A stretch of DNA of 64,000 bases, taken from positions 124,001-188,000 of the forward strand of contig NZ_JAAKDT010000002.1 in the NCBI RefSeq assembly GCF_011038785.1, read 5' to 3'. Source of the DNA: Parabacteroides sp. ZJ-118. GTDB lineage: Bacteria > Bacteroidota > Bacteroidia > Bacteroidales > Tannerellaceae. This document shows positions 34,115 through 43,606 of this stretch, piece by piece (position 1 is the stretch's first letter; each line of letters starts with the position of its first letter). The notes beneath the pieces are model-generated. The model did not search any database and was not told where the DNA came from. It saw only the letters and a program-made list of their open reading frames with translations. The translations under genes were made by a program, and so were the position numbers.

Positions 34115-34871
34115 TCATGAATCTCCCCGCGTCTTGCGTGTGGCGGAAACCGCTTCCACGAATAGCCTGCTCCGCGCGCTGATCGGCAAGGAGCCGCTTC
34201 CGGAGGGAAGTGTCGTAGTCGCCGATTTCCAGACGGCGGGGCGCGGCCAGATAGGGAATGTGTGGGAGTCTGAGGCGGGAAAGAACCTGACGTTTAGCGC
34301 GGTCTTGTATCCGACGTGTATCCCGGCAAACCGGCAGTTCTTGATTTCCCAGATAGCGGCGTTGAGCGTGAAAGAGACGTTGGACGTATATACGGATCAT
34401 ATCACCGTGAAATGGCCGAATGATATTTACCGGAACGATAAGAAGATTTGCGGGATGTTGATCGAGAACGACCTGTCGGGGCAGCACCTGTACTGCTCCA
34501 TCATCGGGATTGGCATAAACTTGAATCAGGCGCTGTTCCGCGGCGATGCCCCGAATCCGGTCTCCCTGTTGCAGATAATCGGCAAGGAGGTGGATCGAGA
34601 GGAGGTCCTGGATCGTTTCCGCTCCATATTCTATCGCTATTATCTGTCTCTCCTCCAAGGGGAATACGAGGAGATCCGTACCCGCTATCGATCTGCCTTG
34701 TACAGGGGGGAGGGCTATCATGCGTATCGGGATGAGGCCGGCGAGTTCGAGGCTTGCGTTCATGATATAGAATCAACGGGCCATCTTTTGCTGGCGTTGC
34801 GGGATGGAAGCATCCGCCGCTACGCGTTTAAGGAGGTCGCTTTTGAAAACAGGTGTCGCGGCAGTGAATGA
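34104..34871 (+). CDS. birA: Biotin-[acetyl-CoA-carboxylase] ligase
   Basis: A 255-residue biotin protein ligase that activates biotin to biotinyl-AMP and transfers it to carboxylase carrier proteins. Motifs are ETASTNSLLRA, the adenylate loop QTAGRGQIGNVW, KWPNDIYRNDKKICGMLIEN with the catalytic lysines, and IGIGINLNQ. There is no N-terminal DNA-binding domain, so it is the enzyme only, not a repressor. It is followed by a 226-nt gap with the promoter and leader of the second S-layer-like gene. Confidence 0.95.
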   Translation: MSFDHESPRVLRVAETASTNSLLRALIGKEPLPEGSVVVADFQTAGRGQIGNVWESEAGKNLTFSAVLYPTCIPANRQFLISQIAALSVKETLDVYTDHITVKWPNDIYRNDKKICGMLIENDLSGQHLYCSIIGIGINLNQALFRGDAPNPVSLLQIIGKEVDREEVLDRFRSIFYRYYLSLLQGEYEEIRTRYRSALYRGEGYHAYRDEAGEFEACVHDIESTGHLLLALRDGSIRRYAFKEVAFENRCRGSE

Positions 34872-34966
34872 GAGATGGTTTGTCTTTATAATCGGTAGTT
34901 TTGTAATGAATAGCCTATTTGATTGATAAGAAAGCGTATATGCTGACAAAAAAATAATAGGGAAGA

Positions 34967-34997
34967 TTTGCGCGAATCAAAGAAACGCGTACCTTTG
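34967..34997 (+). promoter_or_regulatory. Promoter of the second S-layer-like gene, ON orientation
   Basis: TTTG (34967-34970), a 19-nt spacer and TACCTTTG (34990-34997). A 24-bp block (34977-35000) is identical to the promoter in the invertible segment near 16.2 kb. No long inverted repeats flank it here, so it appears fixed. The ATG is 100 nt downstream. Confidence 0.85.
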
Positions 34998-35015
34998 CAA
35001 GCGATGGATAAAATC

Positions 35016-35048
35016 GGCTGCCGTGGATGTGGTTTTGTGAGGGCAGCC
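35016..35048 (+). promoter_or_regulatory. Leader hairpin of the second S-layer-like gene
   Basis: GGCTGCC (35016-35022) pairs with GGCAGCC (35042-35048) in the 5' leader, about 50 nt before the ATG. The shared AGTATTAATATTAA box follows. A 5' hairpin could stabilise a strongly expressed mRNA. Confidence 0.6.
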
Positions 35049-35097
35049 CAATGAATGAGCTTATTACACTTTAGTATTAATATTAAATTATTTAGTT

Positions 35098-38000
35098 ATG
35101 AACAAAAAGTTTTCTACTCTTTTGGCTGGTGCCGCATTTTTGAGTGCGGTGTCGGTTAATGCGCAGATTAAACTGAATGAAGGAGCGAATAGCGGACTTT
35201 ATCAGCTTAAGGCTGGCTCTGAGTTCTTGAGTATTACGGAAGACGCAAGCGGTAATGACCAAATCCAAATGCTTCCTCACAGCTCCGCAAACTTAGGAGG
35301 TACGATGTGGTGTGTAACGGTTGATGCCGAGAACCAAGGACAAAATCCCAAGTATGATTTCACAAACAAGATCGGAAAATTCTTAGGTCTTGACATTAGT
35401 ACGATCGCGGGTAAGGCGGCTGCTGAGTCGAGTCCTGTAGATGCGGTTGTTGGTGGTGATCTTTCCGGATGGAAATTCTCTCCGACATTTAAGAATGGCG
35501 TTGTGAAGTCTGTGATTTATTCCTATTTCACGAATGACTCTGTGATCGGTTTGAAAGTAGTTGGTAGTGATGTAAAGATGGTTAAAGTTGGTGCTGAGAA
35601 AGCCGATCCTTCTGTCTTTACTGAGTTTGAATTGGTTGAAGCTGCTGAAATTACAATCTCTAATAAGGATGATTTCAACTCCATATTTGGCACCCAAGAT
35701 AGCAAGGCTGGTGTTGCGTTGACCTTTGATAAAGATGTAAAGGGCGAAGGAGTTGTTAATCCTTTCAATGCAAAGAAAATCTTGCTTGAGGACGCTGGAG
35801 CTGGTTATTTCTATGTATTGAATACAGACTCCTCTTATCTGTATGTGGATACTGCTTATACGAATGCAATCGGTGGCAGCAAGTTTTTGGCCTATAATTG
35901 GAGTAATTTGAAATATGATGAGCTCCAAAAGAGCCAAGCTGTGGCAAAGCCTATTTCTGCGGCGGATTCTATTGGTAAAATTACCCTTGATGGTGTAAAA
36001 AACTTGGCGAGTCAGTTCAAGTTTAAGTTTAAATACAAACCTTCTGTAGATAGCTTAGAGATTTTGGTGAACCAAGTTTATACTGAGCCTGGGACGGATG
36101 GCTATTGGAAGTCTGCTACAGTTCAATCTACTGTTGATGGGTATCATGTGTCTTTGCAAGAGTTATTGAAGGATCAGGTTCGTATCTTGACAGTTGCTGA
36201 AAAGCAAAACACTCAGATCAAGTTAGGTTTCGCCGGCTGCGAAGCGGCTAAGACAACCAAGACAACGGTTGCTGATGGCGTTTATTTGATCAAGAATGCT
36301 AAGAATAACAAGTATTTGGCTTCTCCGATCCATAATAACGGTGCTTCTGCTGAATGGGTAACTTTGGATTTGCAGGACGCTAATCATATGCCGGCTTATC
36401 AATGGGTGGTATTGAAGAACAATGTAACCGATAAGAATAATATCTCTCCGGTTAAGGCTACCAACCGTGAGTTCCCTACTGTCACCGCTTCTATGCAGCT
36501 GAATAAGGCAGAAGGTGCTTCCTATATGTATGCTTCTGCACTTCCTACTGTTTCTGCGATCGCAACAACCGACTCATTGGAATTCATCCCTGTCGCTAAG
36601 GAGATTTATACTAACAAGTATATTGGTTACAAGCACTTGACGGAGGACGAGTTGATTACTAACAAGTATACATTCAACTACTGGCATCCGTATGCAGACG
36701 ATAAGTTCATCGGTGTTAAGGACTCTACGATGAATGTATTGGATGGTAAGAAGGCCTTCACGATCAAGTCCTCTTATAAAGAACATGCTTATGGTTATGC
36801 TCCGACTCCTGAGGTTGCAGGTAACAAGAAGATCACGGGCCGTATCCCGGGCTTGGTTCAGCTGGTAAGAACAATGTATATCATCATGGATGGTGAAAAT
36901 ACATTCCGTAATCACGATAGAGCTGTTGAGGACAAGTATATCTTAAGCAAGCACTATCCTAATACAAGCGCTGACTCTGTTTACTTCAAGGAGAATAATG
37001 ATATCAAGGGTATTCACTATTATGCGATTGTTGAGGCAACTTCAACTGGAACCATTTCTGCTGCCCAAGAAAAGGTTGGTGTATCTGACTACGATGCTAC
37101 CGCTACCTTGAAAGCTCAGGTATTGGGTGAGACTCGTACATCCGCGTTCGCCATCGCTCCGGACAACACCCCGTTGTATCGTCACTTCAACAACGCTGCC
37201 TTGGGCGAGAATACGGATGACTCAACGGATAGCTTGATCTTCGTTGAAAAGATCCGTAAGGAATACTTGATGGATGAGTGGAACGAGAACTTGACAACTG
37301 AGGCGGTTGATTACGCAGGTATCTGGGACAAGGATAAGGCAAAAGGTAAGTTGGCGTTTACGGTTGATACAGCTTGGGTTAACCGTGGTTCGGGTTTGGT
37401 TAAACCGCAATATTTGATCTCTGTCGCTCGTGATGATCAAGGCGCTATCTCGGTTGTTCCTTGTACGTATGAGCACAATCACTATGATAACGCAGGTAAC
37501 AAAGTTGATGCCGCGCATTGTTCTCACGCGACTCAAGGTCGTGAAGGCTTCGCCTACGGTAAGTACTTGGTAAGCTTCGCCGACTCAGTGATCGCTAAGA
37601 AATACAAGGCTCCGTACATGGATATCGATGGTGGTTACACACGCGTAGGTTTCGTGAAGGCTATTAAGGTTGGTGATAGCTTGGTAGTCCTGACAAATGG
37701 CTTCGAGAAGCTGGAGCCGGCTAAGTTGGATACCGCTACGATCTTCAGTAACTATCGCGACAATAAGTTGACTCACTTTATCGTTGACTTGACCGGTGAC
37801 AACCACAAGAACGTAACTTGGTCGTTCCGTTATGTAAATCCGGATAAGGCCGGTGCTGTGACGGAAGAGGGCGAAGCGAACGAGTTCTTGTTCGAGTCTA
37901 ACATTTACTCTGAGCCTGCTAATGCCGCTGTTACAGGTGATGCCGGTAAGGCTGCTGCCGGTTACGACAAGGCAGTTCTCGGTTCAATCGCTCCTGAGTA

Positions 38001-38361
38001 TGCCGCTTGGTTGAAGATGCAGAACGGTTGCTTGGTATTGACTCGCGGTGATTCTAAGTTTGCCGATGCTAAGACGGGTTCTGACGGTGCATTGATCTTC
38101 AACGCATACCAGAAGACCGAGGAGGATGATATGGTAACTTCTAACGGTGAGGTTTCTGTAGAAGGCGTATCCGTAGTAGCCGGTAACGGTACGGTAACCG
38201 TTCAGGGTGCCGCCGGTAAGTCCGTTGTTATCACGAACATCTTAGGTAAGGTAGTCGCTGAGACCGTTCTTGCTTCCGATAACGCTACAATCGCTGTACC
38301 TGCCGGTATCGTAGCTGTAGCCGTTGAGGGTGAAGAGGCTGTTAAGGCGATCGTTAAATAA
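35098..38361 (+). CDS. S-layer-like surface protein with DUF6383-type C-terminus (paralogue 2)
   Basis: A 1,087-residue paralogue of the protein at 16428, with the same N-terminus (MNKKFSTLLAGAAFLSAVSVNAQ) and the same closing domain (VSVVAGNGTVTVQGAAG to AIVK). The middle is divergent and has no recognised domain. Codon use is strongly biased (GGT, GCT, AAG, TTG), as in very abundant proteins. DT(A/V/I/T) triplets that fit the O-glycosylation sequon are frequent (VDTAY, LDTAT). Unlike the first paralogue it has a fixed promoter in the ON direction, so it may be the main S-layer protein in this isolate's sequenced state. A strong terminator follows. Confidence 0.85.
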   Translation: MNKKFSTLLAGAAFLSAVSVNAQIKLNEGANSGLYQLKAGSEFLSITEDASGNDQIQMLPHSSANLGGTMWCVTVDAENQGQNPKYDFTNKIGKFLGLDISTIAGKAAAESSPVDAVVGGDLSGWKFSPTFKNGVVKSVIYSYFTNDSVIGLKVVGSDVKMVKVGAEKADPSVFTEFELVEAAEITISNKDDFNSIFGTQDSKAGVALTFDKDVKGEGVVNPFNAKKILLEDAGAGYFYVLNTDSSYLYVDTAYTNAIGGSKFLAYNWSNLKYDELQKSQAVAKPISAADSIGKITLDGVKNLASQFKFKFKYKPSVDSLEILVNQVYTEPGTDGYWKSATVQSTVDGYHVSLQELLKDQVRILTVAEKQNTQIKLGFAGCEAAKTTKTTVADGVYLIKNAKNNKYLASPIHNNGASAEWVTLDLQDANHMPAYQWVVLKNNVTDKNNISPVKATNREFPTVTASMQLNKAEGASYMYASALPTVSAIATTDSLEFIPVAKEIYTNKYIGYKHLTEDELITNKYTFNYWHPYADDKFIGVKDSTMNVLDGKKAFTIKSSYKEHAYGYAPTPEVAGNKKITGRIPGLVQLVRTMYIIMDGENTFRNHDRAVEDKYILSKHYPNTSADSVYFKENNDIKGIHYYAIVEATSTGTISAAQEKVGVSDYDATATLKAQVLGETRTSAFAIAPDNTPLYRHFNNAALGENTDDSTDSLIFVEKIRKEYLMDEWNENLTTEAVDYAGIWDKDKAKGKLAFTVDTAWVNRGSGLVKPQYLISVARDDQGAISVVPCTYEHNHYDNAGNKVDAAHCSHATQGREGFAYGKYLVSFADSVIAKKYKAPYMDIDGGYTRVGFVKAIKVGDSLVVLTNGFEKLEPAKLDTATIFSNYRDNKLTHFIVDLTGDNHKNVTWSFRYVNPDKAGAVTEEGEANEFLFESNIYSEPANAAVTGDAGKAAAGYDKAVLGSIAPEYAAWLKMQNGCLVLTRGDSKFADAKTGSDGALIFNAYQKTEEDDMVTSNGEVSVEGVSVVAGNGTVTVQGAAGKSVVITNILGKVVAETVLASDNATIAVPAGIVAVAVEGEEAVKAIVK

Positions 38362-38411
38362 GTAGAAAAACGGATCGAGTTTCCGTAAGGAAAGAGACCG
38401 GTCATACGATA

Positions 38412-38445
38412 AAGCCCCGTCGATGTACTTCGGCGGGGCTTTTTG
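38412..38445 (+). terminator. Terminator after the second S-layer-like gene
   Basis: AGCCCCGTCG pairs with CGGCGGGGCT (38431-38440), followed by TTTTT. Confidence 0.9.
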
Positions 38446-38537
38446 CTTATATTCGCGAGTTATCAACAGTTAGGGCGATTTATCAACAAAACAAGCATTG
38501 TTTTGATTGAACCCTGTTTGGTTCGGTTTTTAATGTT

Positions 38538-38545
38538 TAGTTTTG
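38538..38545 (+). promoter_or_regulatory. Probable -7 box for the parA operon
   Basis: TAGTTTTG matches TAnnTTTG, 23 nt before the ATG at 38569. TTTG at 38517-38520 is 17 nt upstream, a short-spaced -33 candidate. Confidence 0.55.
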
Positions 38546-38568
38546 CCCTCGAATCAATTGGGTATAGT

Positions 38569-39348
38569 ATGGGAAAGATTATCGCTTTAGCAAATCAGAA
38601 GGGAGGAGTCGGGAAGACAACCACCACGATTAATCTGGCCGCGTCGTTGGCCGCTCTTGAGAAAAAGGTGCTGGTCGTAGACGCTGATCCGCAGGCGAAT
38701 GCCTCATCCGGTCTGGGTGTGGATATACGTAATGTAGAACTTTCTATTTATGAATGTTTGGTGAACGGTGAGGATGCGAGCGGTGCGATCACACCGACAG
38801 AAGTGGAAGGACTGGATATCATCCCCTCTCATATTGATTTGGTGGGAGCGGAGATCGAGATGCTGAACTTGGAGAATCGCGAGCGGATCTTGAAGCAGAT
38901 ATTGACACCGCTGAAAGAGAAGTACGATTTCATCCTGATCGACTGTTCTCCCTCTTTGGGATTGATAACCGTGAATGCCTTGACCGCCGCCGATTCGGTG
39001 ATCATCCCGGTGCAATGCGAGTATTTTGCCTTGGAAGGTATCAGTAAGCTGTTGAATACGATCAAGATTATCAAATCGAAACTGAACCCGGCTCTGGAGA
39101 TAGAGGGATTCCTCTTGACTATGTACGATTCCCGCCTGCGTTTGGCGAACCAGATTTATGAGGAAGTGAAACGTCCGTTCCGCGATCTGGTGTTTACTAC
39201 CGTGATCCAACGAAACGTGAAGTTGAGCGAGGCCTCCAGTTATGGTAAACCCGTCCTGCTGTACGACGCGGATTCGAAAGGATCGATCAACCATATGCAA
39301 TTGGCGCAGGAGATTGTTGAAAAAAATAAAGGACTATGGCAGCATTAA
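38569..39348 (+). CDS. parA: Chromosome partitioning ATPase ParA (Soj)
   Basis: About 259 residues from the ATG at 38569 (MGKIIALANQKGGVGKTT), with the deviant Walker A KGGVGKTT. Also present are VLVVDADPQANASSGLG, FILIDCSPSLGLITVNAL and PVQCEYFALEGISKLL. An open frame extends upstream to 38443 but passes through the promoter. ParA works with ParB on centromere-like parS sites near the origin to segregate the chromosome. The stop overlaps the parB start by 13 nt. This is the normal chromosomal pair, not a plasmid system. Confidence 0.95.
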   Translation: MGKIIALANQKGGVGKTTTTINLAASLAALEKKVLVVDADPQANASSGLGVDIRNVELSIYECLVNGEDASGAITPTEVEGLDIIPSHIDLVGAEIEMLNLENRERILKQILTPLKEKYDFILIDCSPSLGLITVNALTAADSVIIPVQCEYFALEGISKLLNTIKIIKSKLNPALEIEGFLLTMYDSRLRLANQIYEEVKRPFRDLVFTTVIQRNVKLSEASSYGKPVLLYDADSKGSINHMQLAQEIVEKNKGLWQH

Positions 39349-40223
39349 AAAGATCGGCCCTAGGCCGTGGATTAGACGCGTTAATTACGATGGATGACCT
39401 GAAGACAGGTGGTTCATCGTCTATCAGTGAGATCGAGTTAAGCAAGATCCAGCCTAATCCGGAGCAACCTCGATCCGTCTTTGAGGAAGAGACCCTGGAG
39501 GAGTTGGCTACCTCTATCCGCTCGTTAGGCGTGATACAGCCGATTACGTTGAAGGAAATCGGCCCCGAGCAATATATGATCATCTCCGGCGAACGCCGTT
39601 ATCGCGCGTCGCTTAAAGCGGGTTTGGAGCGTATTCCCGCTTATATCAAGACGGCGGCCGACGAGAACGTGGTGGAGATGGCCCTGATAGAGAATATCCA
39701 ACGGGAGGACTTGAACTCTATCGAAATCGCGTTGGCTTATCAAAAATTAATCGACAATTACGGCTTGACCCAAGAGGGATTGAGCGAAAGGGTTGGAAAA
39801 AAACGCGCTACGATCGCTAATTACCTTCGTTTATTGAAGCTTCCGGCCGAGATCCAGGTGGGATTGAAGGACAAGAAGATCGATATGGGACATGCCCGGG
39901 CATTGATTCCGGTGGATGATCCGGAGGTCCAATTGGCTTTATATGAGCAGATATTGGCTCAAGGCCTCTCCGTTCGTAACGTGGAGGAGATGGTGCGTAA
40001 TATAGCCGAGGGTATACGGCCGGAATTGCCGGAAAAGAAAAAAACCGATCGTAAGTCGATCCTTCCGGAAGAGTTTAAATTGCTGAAAGATCATTTGTCT
40101 CGTTTCTTCAATACGAAAGTCCAGTTGACTTGCGACGAGAAGGGAAAGGGTAAAATTACGATTCCCTTCGCCACGGAAGAAGAGTTGGAGCAATTGATCG
40201 GATTACTGGATAAGTTGAAATGA
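39336..40223 (+). CDS. parB: Chromosome partitioning protein ParB
   Basis: A 295-residue ParB/Spo0J/Noc-family protein. The N-terminus ALKRSALGRGLDALI is typical. The CTP-binding ParB domain includes IQPNPEQPRSVF, SGERRYRASLKAGL and MALIENIQREDLNSIE (GERR and ENxxR motifs). A helix-turn-helix follows (LTQEGLSERVGKKRATIANYL) and then a C-terminal dimerisation part ending LEQLIGLLDKLK. It overlaps parA and the next DUF5683 gene, so this is one operon. No parS site was identified by eye. Confidence 0.95.
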   Translation: MAALKRSALGRGLDALITMDDLKTGGSSSISEIELSKIQPNPEQPRSVFEEETLEELATSIRSLGVIQPITLKEIGPEQYMIISGERRYRASLKAGLERIPAYIKTAADENVVEMALIENIQREDLNSIEIALAYQKLIDNYGLTQEGLSERVGKKRATIANYLRLLKLPAEIQVGLKDKKIDMGHARALIPVDDPEVQLALYEQILAQGLSVRNVEEMVRNIAEGIRPELPEKKKTDRKSILPEEFKLLKDHLSRFFNTKVQLTCDEKGKGKITIPFATEEELEQLIGLLDKLK

Positions 40224-40930
40224 GAAATCGAATCATACTCCTTTTGATCGGATTCATGTGCCATGCCGGGATGGGTAACGCGCAGGTGGATAAGACGGAG
40301 AAAGTCGTTCCGGCCAGAGTCTCCGATTCCGCGGCGGCAGCTGCCCCGGATTCTACCGTACAAGCTGTCTTGATGGCGGCCGATTCGGTGGGTGTACCGG
40401 AAGTGGAGATGAATCTGGCCTATAAGCCGAATCCGACAAAAGCGGTCTTGTTCGCCTTGGTACCGGGTCTGGGACAGGTCTATAACCGGAAATATTGGAA
40501 ATTACCGATTGTTTACGGTGGCTTGATGGGATGTATGTATGCCGTGACTTGGAATAATAAGAATTATAAGGATTATTCGACGGCTTATAAGGATATCATG
40601 TATGATGCCGCTAAGAATCTCGAAAATCCGGATGCTTGGAGCAAAAGTTGGCAAGACTTGACTGCCATGGATCCTGAGGAGGCGATTCATGATTCCAATT
40701 TCAAGGATCAATTGAAAAGACAGAAGGATTATTATCGTCGATACAGAGACTTGAGTATAATTATTACGGTCGGGGTGTATGCGTTGAGCATCGTGGATGC
40801 CTACGTGGATGCCCAGTTGTTCGATTTTGATATATCACCGGATTTATCCTTGCATTTGGAGCCGGTTGTCAGTCCGAAAACGAGTGTCACGCCTCGTGCT
40901 TACGGATTGAATTGCAGTCTGAAATTCTGA
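40220..40930 (+). CDS. DUF5683 domain membrane protein
   Basis: A 236-residue protein with a signal-like N-terminus (IILLLIGFMCHAGMGNAQ). A DUF5683 region at about residues 70-190 begins YKPNPTKAVLFALVPGLGQVYNRKYWKLPIVYGG, quoted here only as the landmark LVPGLGQVYNRKYWK. It has two or three hydrophobic stretches (about 108-122 and 176-194). The function is unknown, but the order parA-parB-DUF5683-mltD is conserved in Bacteroidales. It overlaps parB by 4 nt. Confidence 0.85.
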   Translation: MRNRIILLLIGFMCHAGMGNAQVDKTEKVVPARVSDSAAAAAPDSTVQAVLMAADSVGVPEVEMNLAYKPNPTKAVLFALVPGLGQVYNRKYWKLPIVYGGLMGCMYAVTWNNKNYKDYSTAYKDIMYDAAKNLENPDAWSKSWQDLTAMDPEEAIHDSNFKDQLKRQKDYYRRYRDLSIIITVGVYALSIVDAYVDAQLFDFDISPDLSLHLEPVVSPKTSVTPRAYGLNCSLKF

Positions 40931-40936
40931 TATCAC

Positions 40937-42469
40937 ATGAAAAAATACCTGCTGGCACTCATTTGTTTAAAGGGTTTGGTCTCATGGGCCTATGCGCAGG
41001 GAGAGACCCGAATAGAGGAAAAAGATACCTTAAGCTCGCTGGAGTCTGAGGTCGGATTGATCCCGGAAAGCTTGGATGCGGACGTGGATAGTTTGCTTCG
41101 TACTTGGCATGTACACTATTTCTCAAAAAGAGAGGACTTTTGCCATGACGATGATGAGAATGTTTATTTCCCGGACTCGGTTTATATGGATCGCCTGTCC
41201 AGACTACCGAGTGTGATCGCTTTGCCCTATAATAACATAGTGCGTGATTGCATTGATTTATATGCGGAGCGTAAGCGAAATCTCGTGCGGTATATGCTGG
41301 GGATGGCAGATTTTTATTTCCCGATCATCGAGCAGGTGTTGGATGAGCATGGCTTGCCTATTGAATTGAAGTATCTTGCCGTTGTGGAAAGTGCCTTGAA
41401 CCCGGTTGCCCTCTCTCGCGTAGGCGCTTGCGGTTTATGGCAATTCATGCTTCCTACGGGTAAGATCTATGGCTTGGAGATTAACAGCTTGGTGGACGAG
41501 CGCCGGGATCCCTTGAAAGCGACCGAGGCCGCTTGTAAGTATTTCAAGGATATGTATGACATCTATGGGGACTGGAATTTAGTGTTGGCCTCTTACAATT
41601 GCGGGCCGGGTAACGTGAATAAAGCGATTCGTCGTTCGGGTGGCAAGACGGACTTTTGGGATATCTTCCCGTATTTACCGAGAGAGACTCGTTCGTATCT
41701 CCCCTTATTTATCGCCGCCAATTACGTCATGAATTATCATTGCGAGCATAACATCTGCCCGATGCAAACCAGCCTGCCATTAGCCACGGATACGGTTATG
41801 GTGAATAATGCCCTGCATTTGCAGCAGGTGTCGGATCTGTTGCACGTAGATATTGAGACATTGCGTGCGTTAAATCCACAATATAAAAGAGACATTGTTC
41901 CGGGCAATATCCGCCCTTCGGTTTTGAAGTTACCCGCGGCGGAAACCTATGCTTTCATCGGTAAAGAAGATACGGTTTATACGCATCGGATCGAGGAGCT
42001 GTTGGCGAATTGCATTCCCGCGAATAGCTCTAATGGCACTTTACCAAGCGGCGCGACCCGTGAGAAAATCACCCATGTGGTATTGCGTGGCGAGAATCTT
42101 TATACGATCGCTAATCGCTATGGCGTGACGGCGAAAGATATCCGCAAATGGAACGGACTAGGCTCCAACCGGGTGGCGAAAGGGAAACGGCTGAGACTGT
42201 ATGTAGATAATGGGGGTGTCGCTTTTGCCTCGGCTGCCAAGACCCCGGCGAAATCAACTACCGTGACCGCGAAATCAACCGCGACAACAACGGAAAAGTC
42301 GGCCTCCGCCAATAAGGAGTTTGTCTCTTATAAGGTTAAATCGGGAGATTCGCTTTATTCGATTTCCAAGAAATACCCCGGGGTTACCACTTCTTCCTTG
42401 CTGAAAGTGAATGGACTGTCAAGTCCGGATATTCGTCCGGGTCAAGTACTGAGGATACCGGTAGGATGA
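40937..42469 (+). CDS. mltD: Membrane-bound lytic transglycosylase D-like protein with LysM domains
   Basis: A 510-residue periplasmic enzyme that cleaves peptidoglycan with formation of 1,6-anhydro-MurNAc. A signal peptide is at residues 1-20. The SLT domain runs about residues 125-270, with catalytic E151 in VVESALNPVALS, then GACGLWQFMLPTG and YNCGPGNVNKAI. Two LysM modules are at about 368-413 (VLRGENLYTIANRYGV) and 464-508 (KVKSGDSLYSISKKYPGV), joined by a Thr/Ala/Lys-rich linker. It ends the parA operon. In many Bacteroidales a relA/spoT gene follows; here a two-component system does. Confidence 0.93.
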   Translation: MKKYLLALICLKGLVSWAYAQGETRIEEKDTLSSLESEVGLIPESLDADVDSLLRTWHVHYFSKREDFCHDDDENVYFPDSVYMDRLSRLPSVIALPYNNIVRDCIDLYAERKRNLVRYMLGMADFYFPIIEQVLDEHGLPIELKYLAVVESALNPVALSRVGACGLWQFMLPTGKIYGLEINSLVDERRDPLKATEAACKYFKDMYDIYGDWNLVLASYNCGPGNVNKAIRRSGGKTDFWDIFPYLPRETRSYLPLFIAANYVMNYHCEHNICPMQTSLPLATDTVMVNNALHLQQVSDLLHVDIETLRALNPQYKRDIVPGNIRPSVLKLPAAETYAFIGKEDTVYTHRIEELLANCIPANSSNGTLPSGATREKITHVVLRGENLYTIANRYGVTAKDIRKWNGLGSNRVAKGKRLRLYVDNGGVAFASAAKTPAKSTTVTAKSTATTTEKSASANKEFVSYKVKSGDSLYSISKKYPGVTTSSLLKVNGLSSPDIRPGQVLRIPVG

Positions 42470-42580
42470 TCATTCGGGGATAATTCGTCTTTAACTCTTT
42501 TTTTTTCGCTTTCTTCGTGTACTGGAGAAGGATGTTAGTGATTTTTTATTCCTTTGTATCCGTGAAAAAGATACAATCGT

Positions 42581-43606
42581 ATGGGTTCGTTGGATGAAAA
42601 GATATCAGTAGTCAAGGCTAAACCTGGGTTGGTCAGTTTGGTTTGCGCGGTGTTTATCGCCTATCCGAATTTGGCATGGATCTTGTGTGACATGAGTTAT
42701 CTGGCTCCGGACAATCATCAAGGGTTTTTGTTCTTCTTTGGATTCCGTTTTCTTTATTTCTGGGGACTTATTTGGTTCTTGTTGAAAAGTAACTTGAGGC
42801 ACGAAAGCTGTACCTCTTTCCTCGAGAGGTTGTTTCGGAATGCTTTATTTGTTTTTGGTGGCTTTATCATTTATAAATCGATCTCGTATCTGACGGTTAG
42901 CTATGATCGTTTCTTAAGTATCATTATCTTCCAGTTTATCGTGTTGGCATTGTTATGTACCCTGATTGGCTATATACAGATGTTATATCACGATCAACGG
43001 GAAAAAGATCAATTGATCGAGAATTTGCGTGTCGAGAACTTGCAGAGCCGTTGCGATGCTTTGGCGAATCAGATAAATCCGCATTTCTTTTTTAATTCAT
43101 TGAATGGAATCTCCTCCTTGATCCGGAAGAAAAACGACGAGAATACTTTGTTGTATGTTACAAAGCTATCCGATATATTCCGTTACATTCTTCAAAGTGA
43201 TAAAAGAAGTTTGGTCCCTTTGTCTGAAGAACTTTCGTTTATAGAAGCTTTTCAGCATGTAATGGTTGTCCGTTTCGCCAATAAGCTTACTTTTACGATC
43301 AAGGTACCGGAGAATCAGCGGGACTTGCGGATTCCCGTATTATCTTTGCTTCCGTTGGTAGAGAATGTGGCGGTACATAATATTATAGATAGCGATCACC
43401 GGATGGATATACGGATTGAGTTGAATGAGCGGATGGAATTGATCGTCTCGAATCCTGTTTATCCGAAGTTGACACCTCCCGATACCAATGGGACGGGGCT
43501 GAATAACTTGGAGAACCGTTTTTTATTGTTAATGGATAAACAAATAAGGGTAGAATCCGATGGGCATATGTTCAAGGTCTATCTTCCTTTAAATAATACT
43601 GTATGA
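42581..43606 (+). CDS. LytS/YehU-type sensor histidine kinase
   Basis: A 341-residue membrane sensor kinase. Four hydrophobic segments lie in the first 135 residues (about 15-35, 48-68, 86-104, 112-134). The His_kinase (PF06580) box is LANQINPHFFFNSLNG with H168 as the phosphorylation site, and the ATP-binding domain ends with the G-box GTGLNNLENR. There is no separate sensor domain outside the membrane. The stop overlaps the response regulator start by 4 nt. The signal is unknown. Confidence 0.92.
   Translation: MGSLDEKISVVKAKPGLVSLVCAVFIAYPNLAWILCDMSYLAPDNHQGFLFFFGFRFLYFWGLIWFLLKSNLRHESCTSFLERLFRNALFVFGGFIIYKSISYLTVSYDRFLSIIIFQFIVLALLCTLIGYIQMLYHDQREKDQLIENLRVENLQSRCDALANQINPHFFFNSLNGISSLIRKKNDENTLLYVTKLSDIFRYILQSDKRSLVPLSEELSFIEAFQHVMVVRFANKLTFTIKVPENQRDLRIPVLSLLPLVENVAVHNIIDSDHRMDIRIELNERMELIVSNPVYPKLTPPDTNGTGLNNLENRFLLLMDKQIRVESDGHMFKVYLPLNNTV

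Noticed and set aside
38443-38568. Upstream extension of parA
   Set aside because: The extension would cover the promoter; ParA proteins start at the MGKII position.
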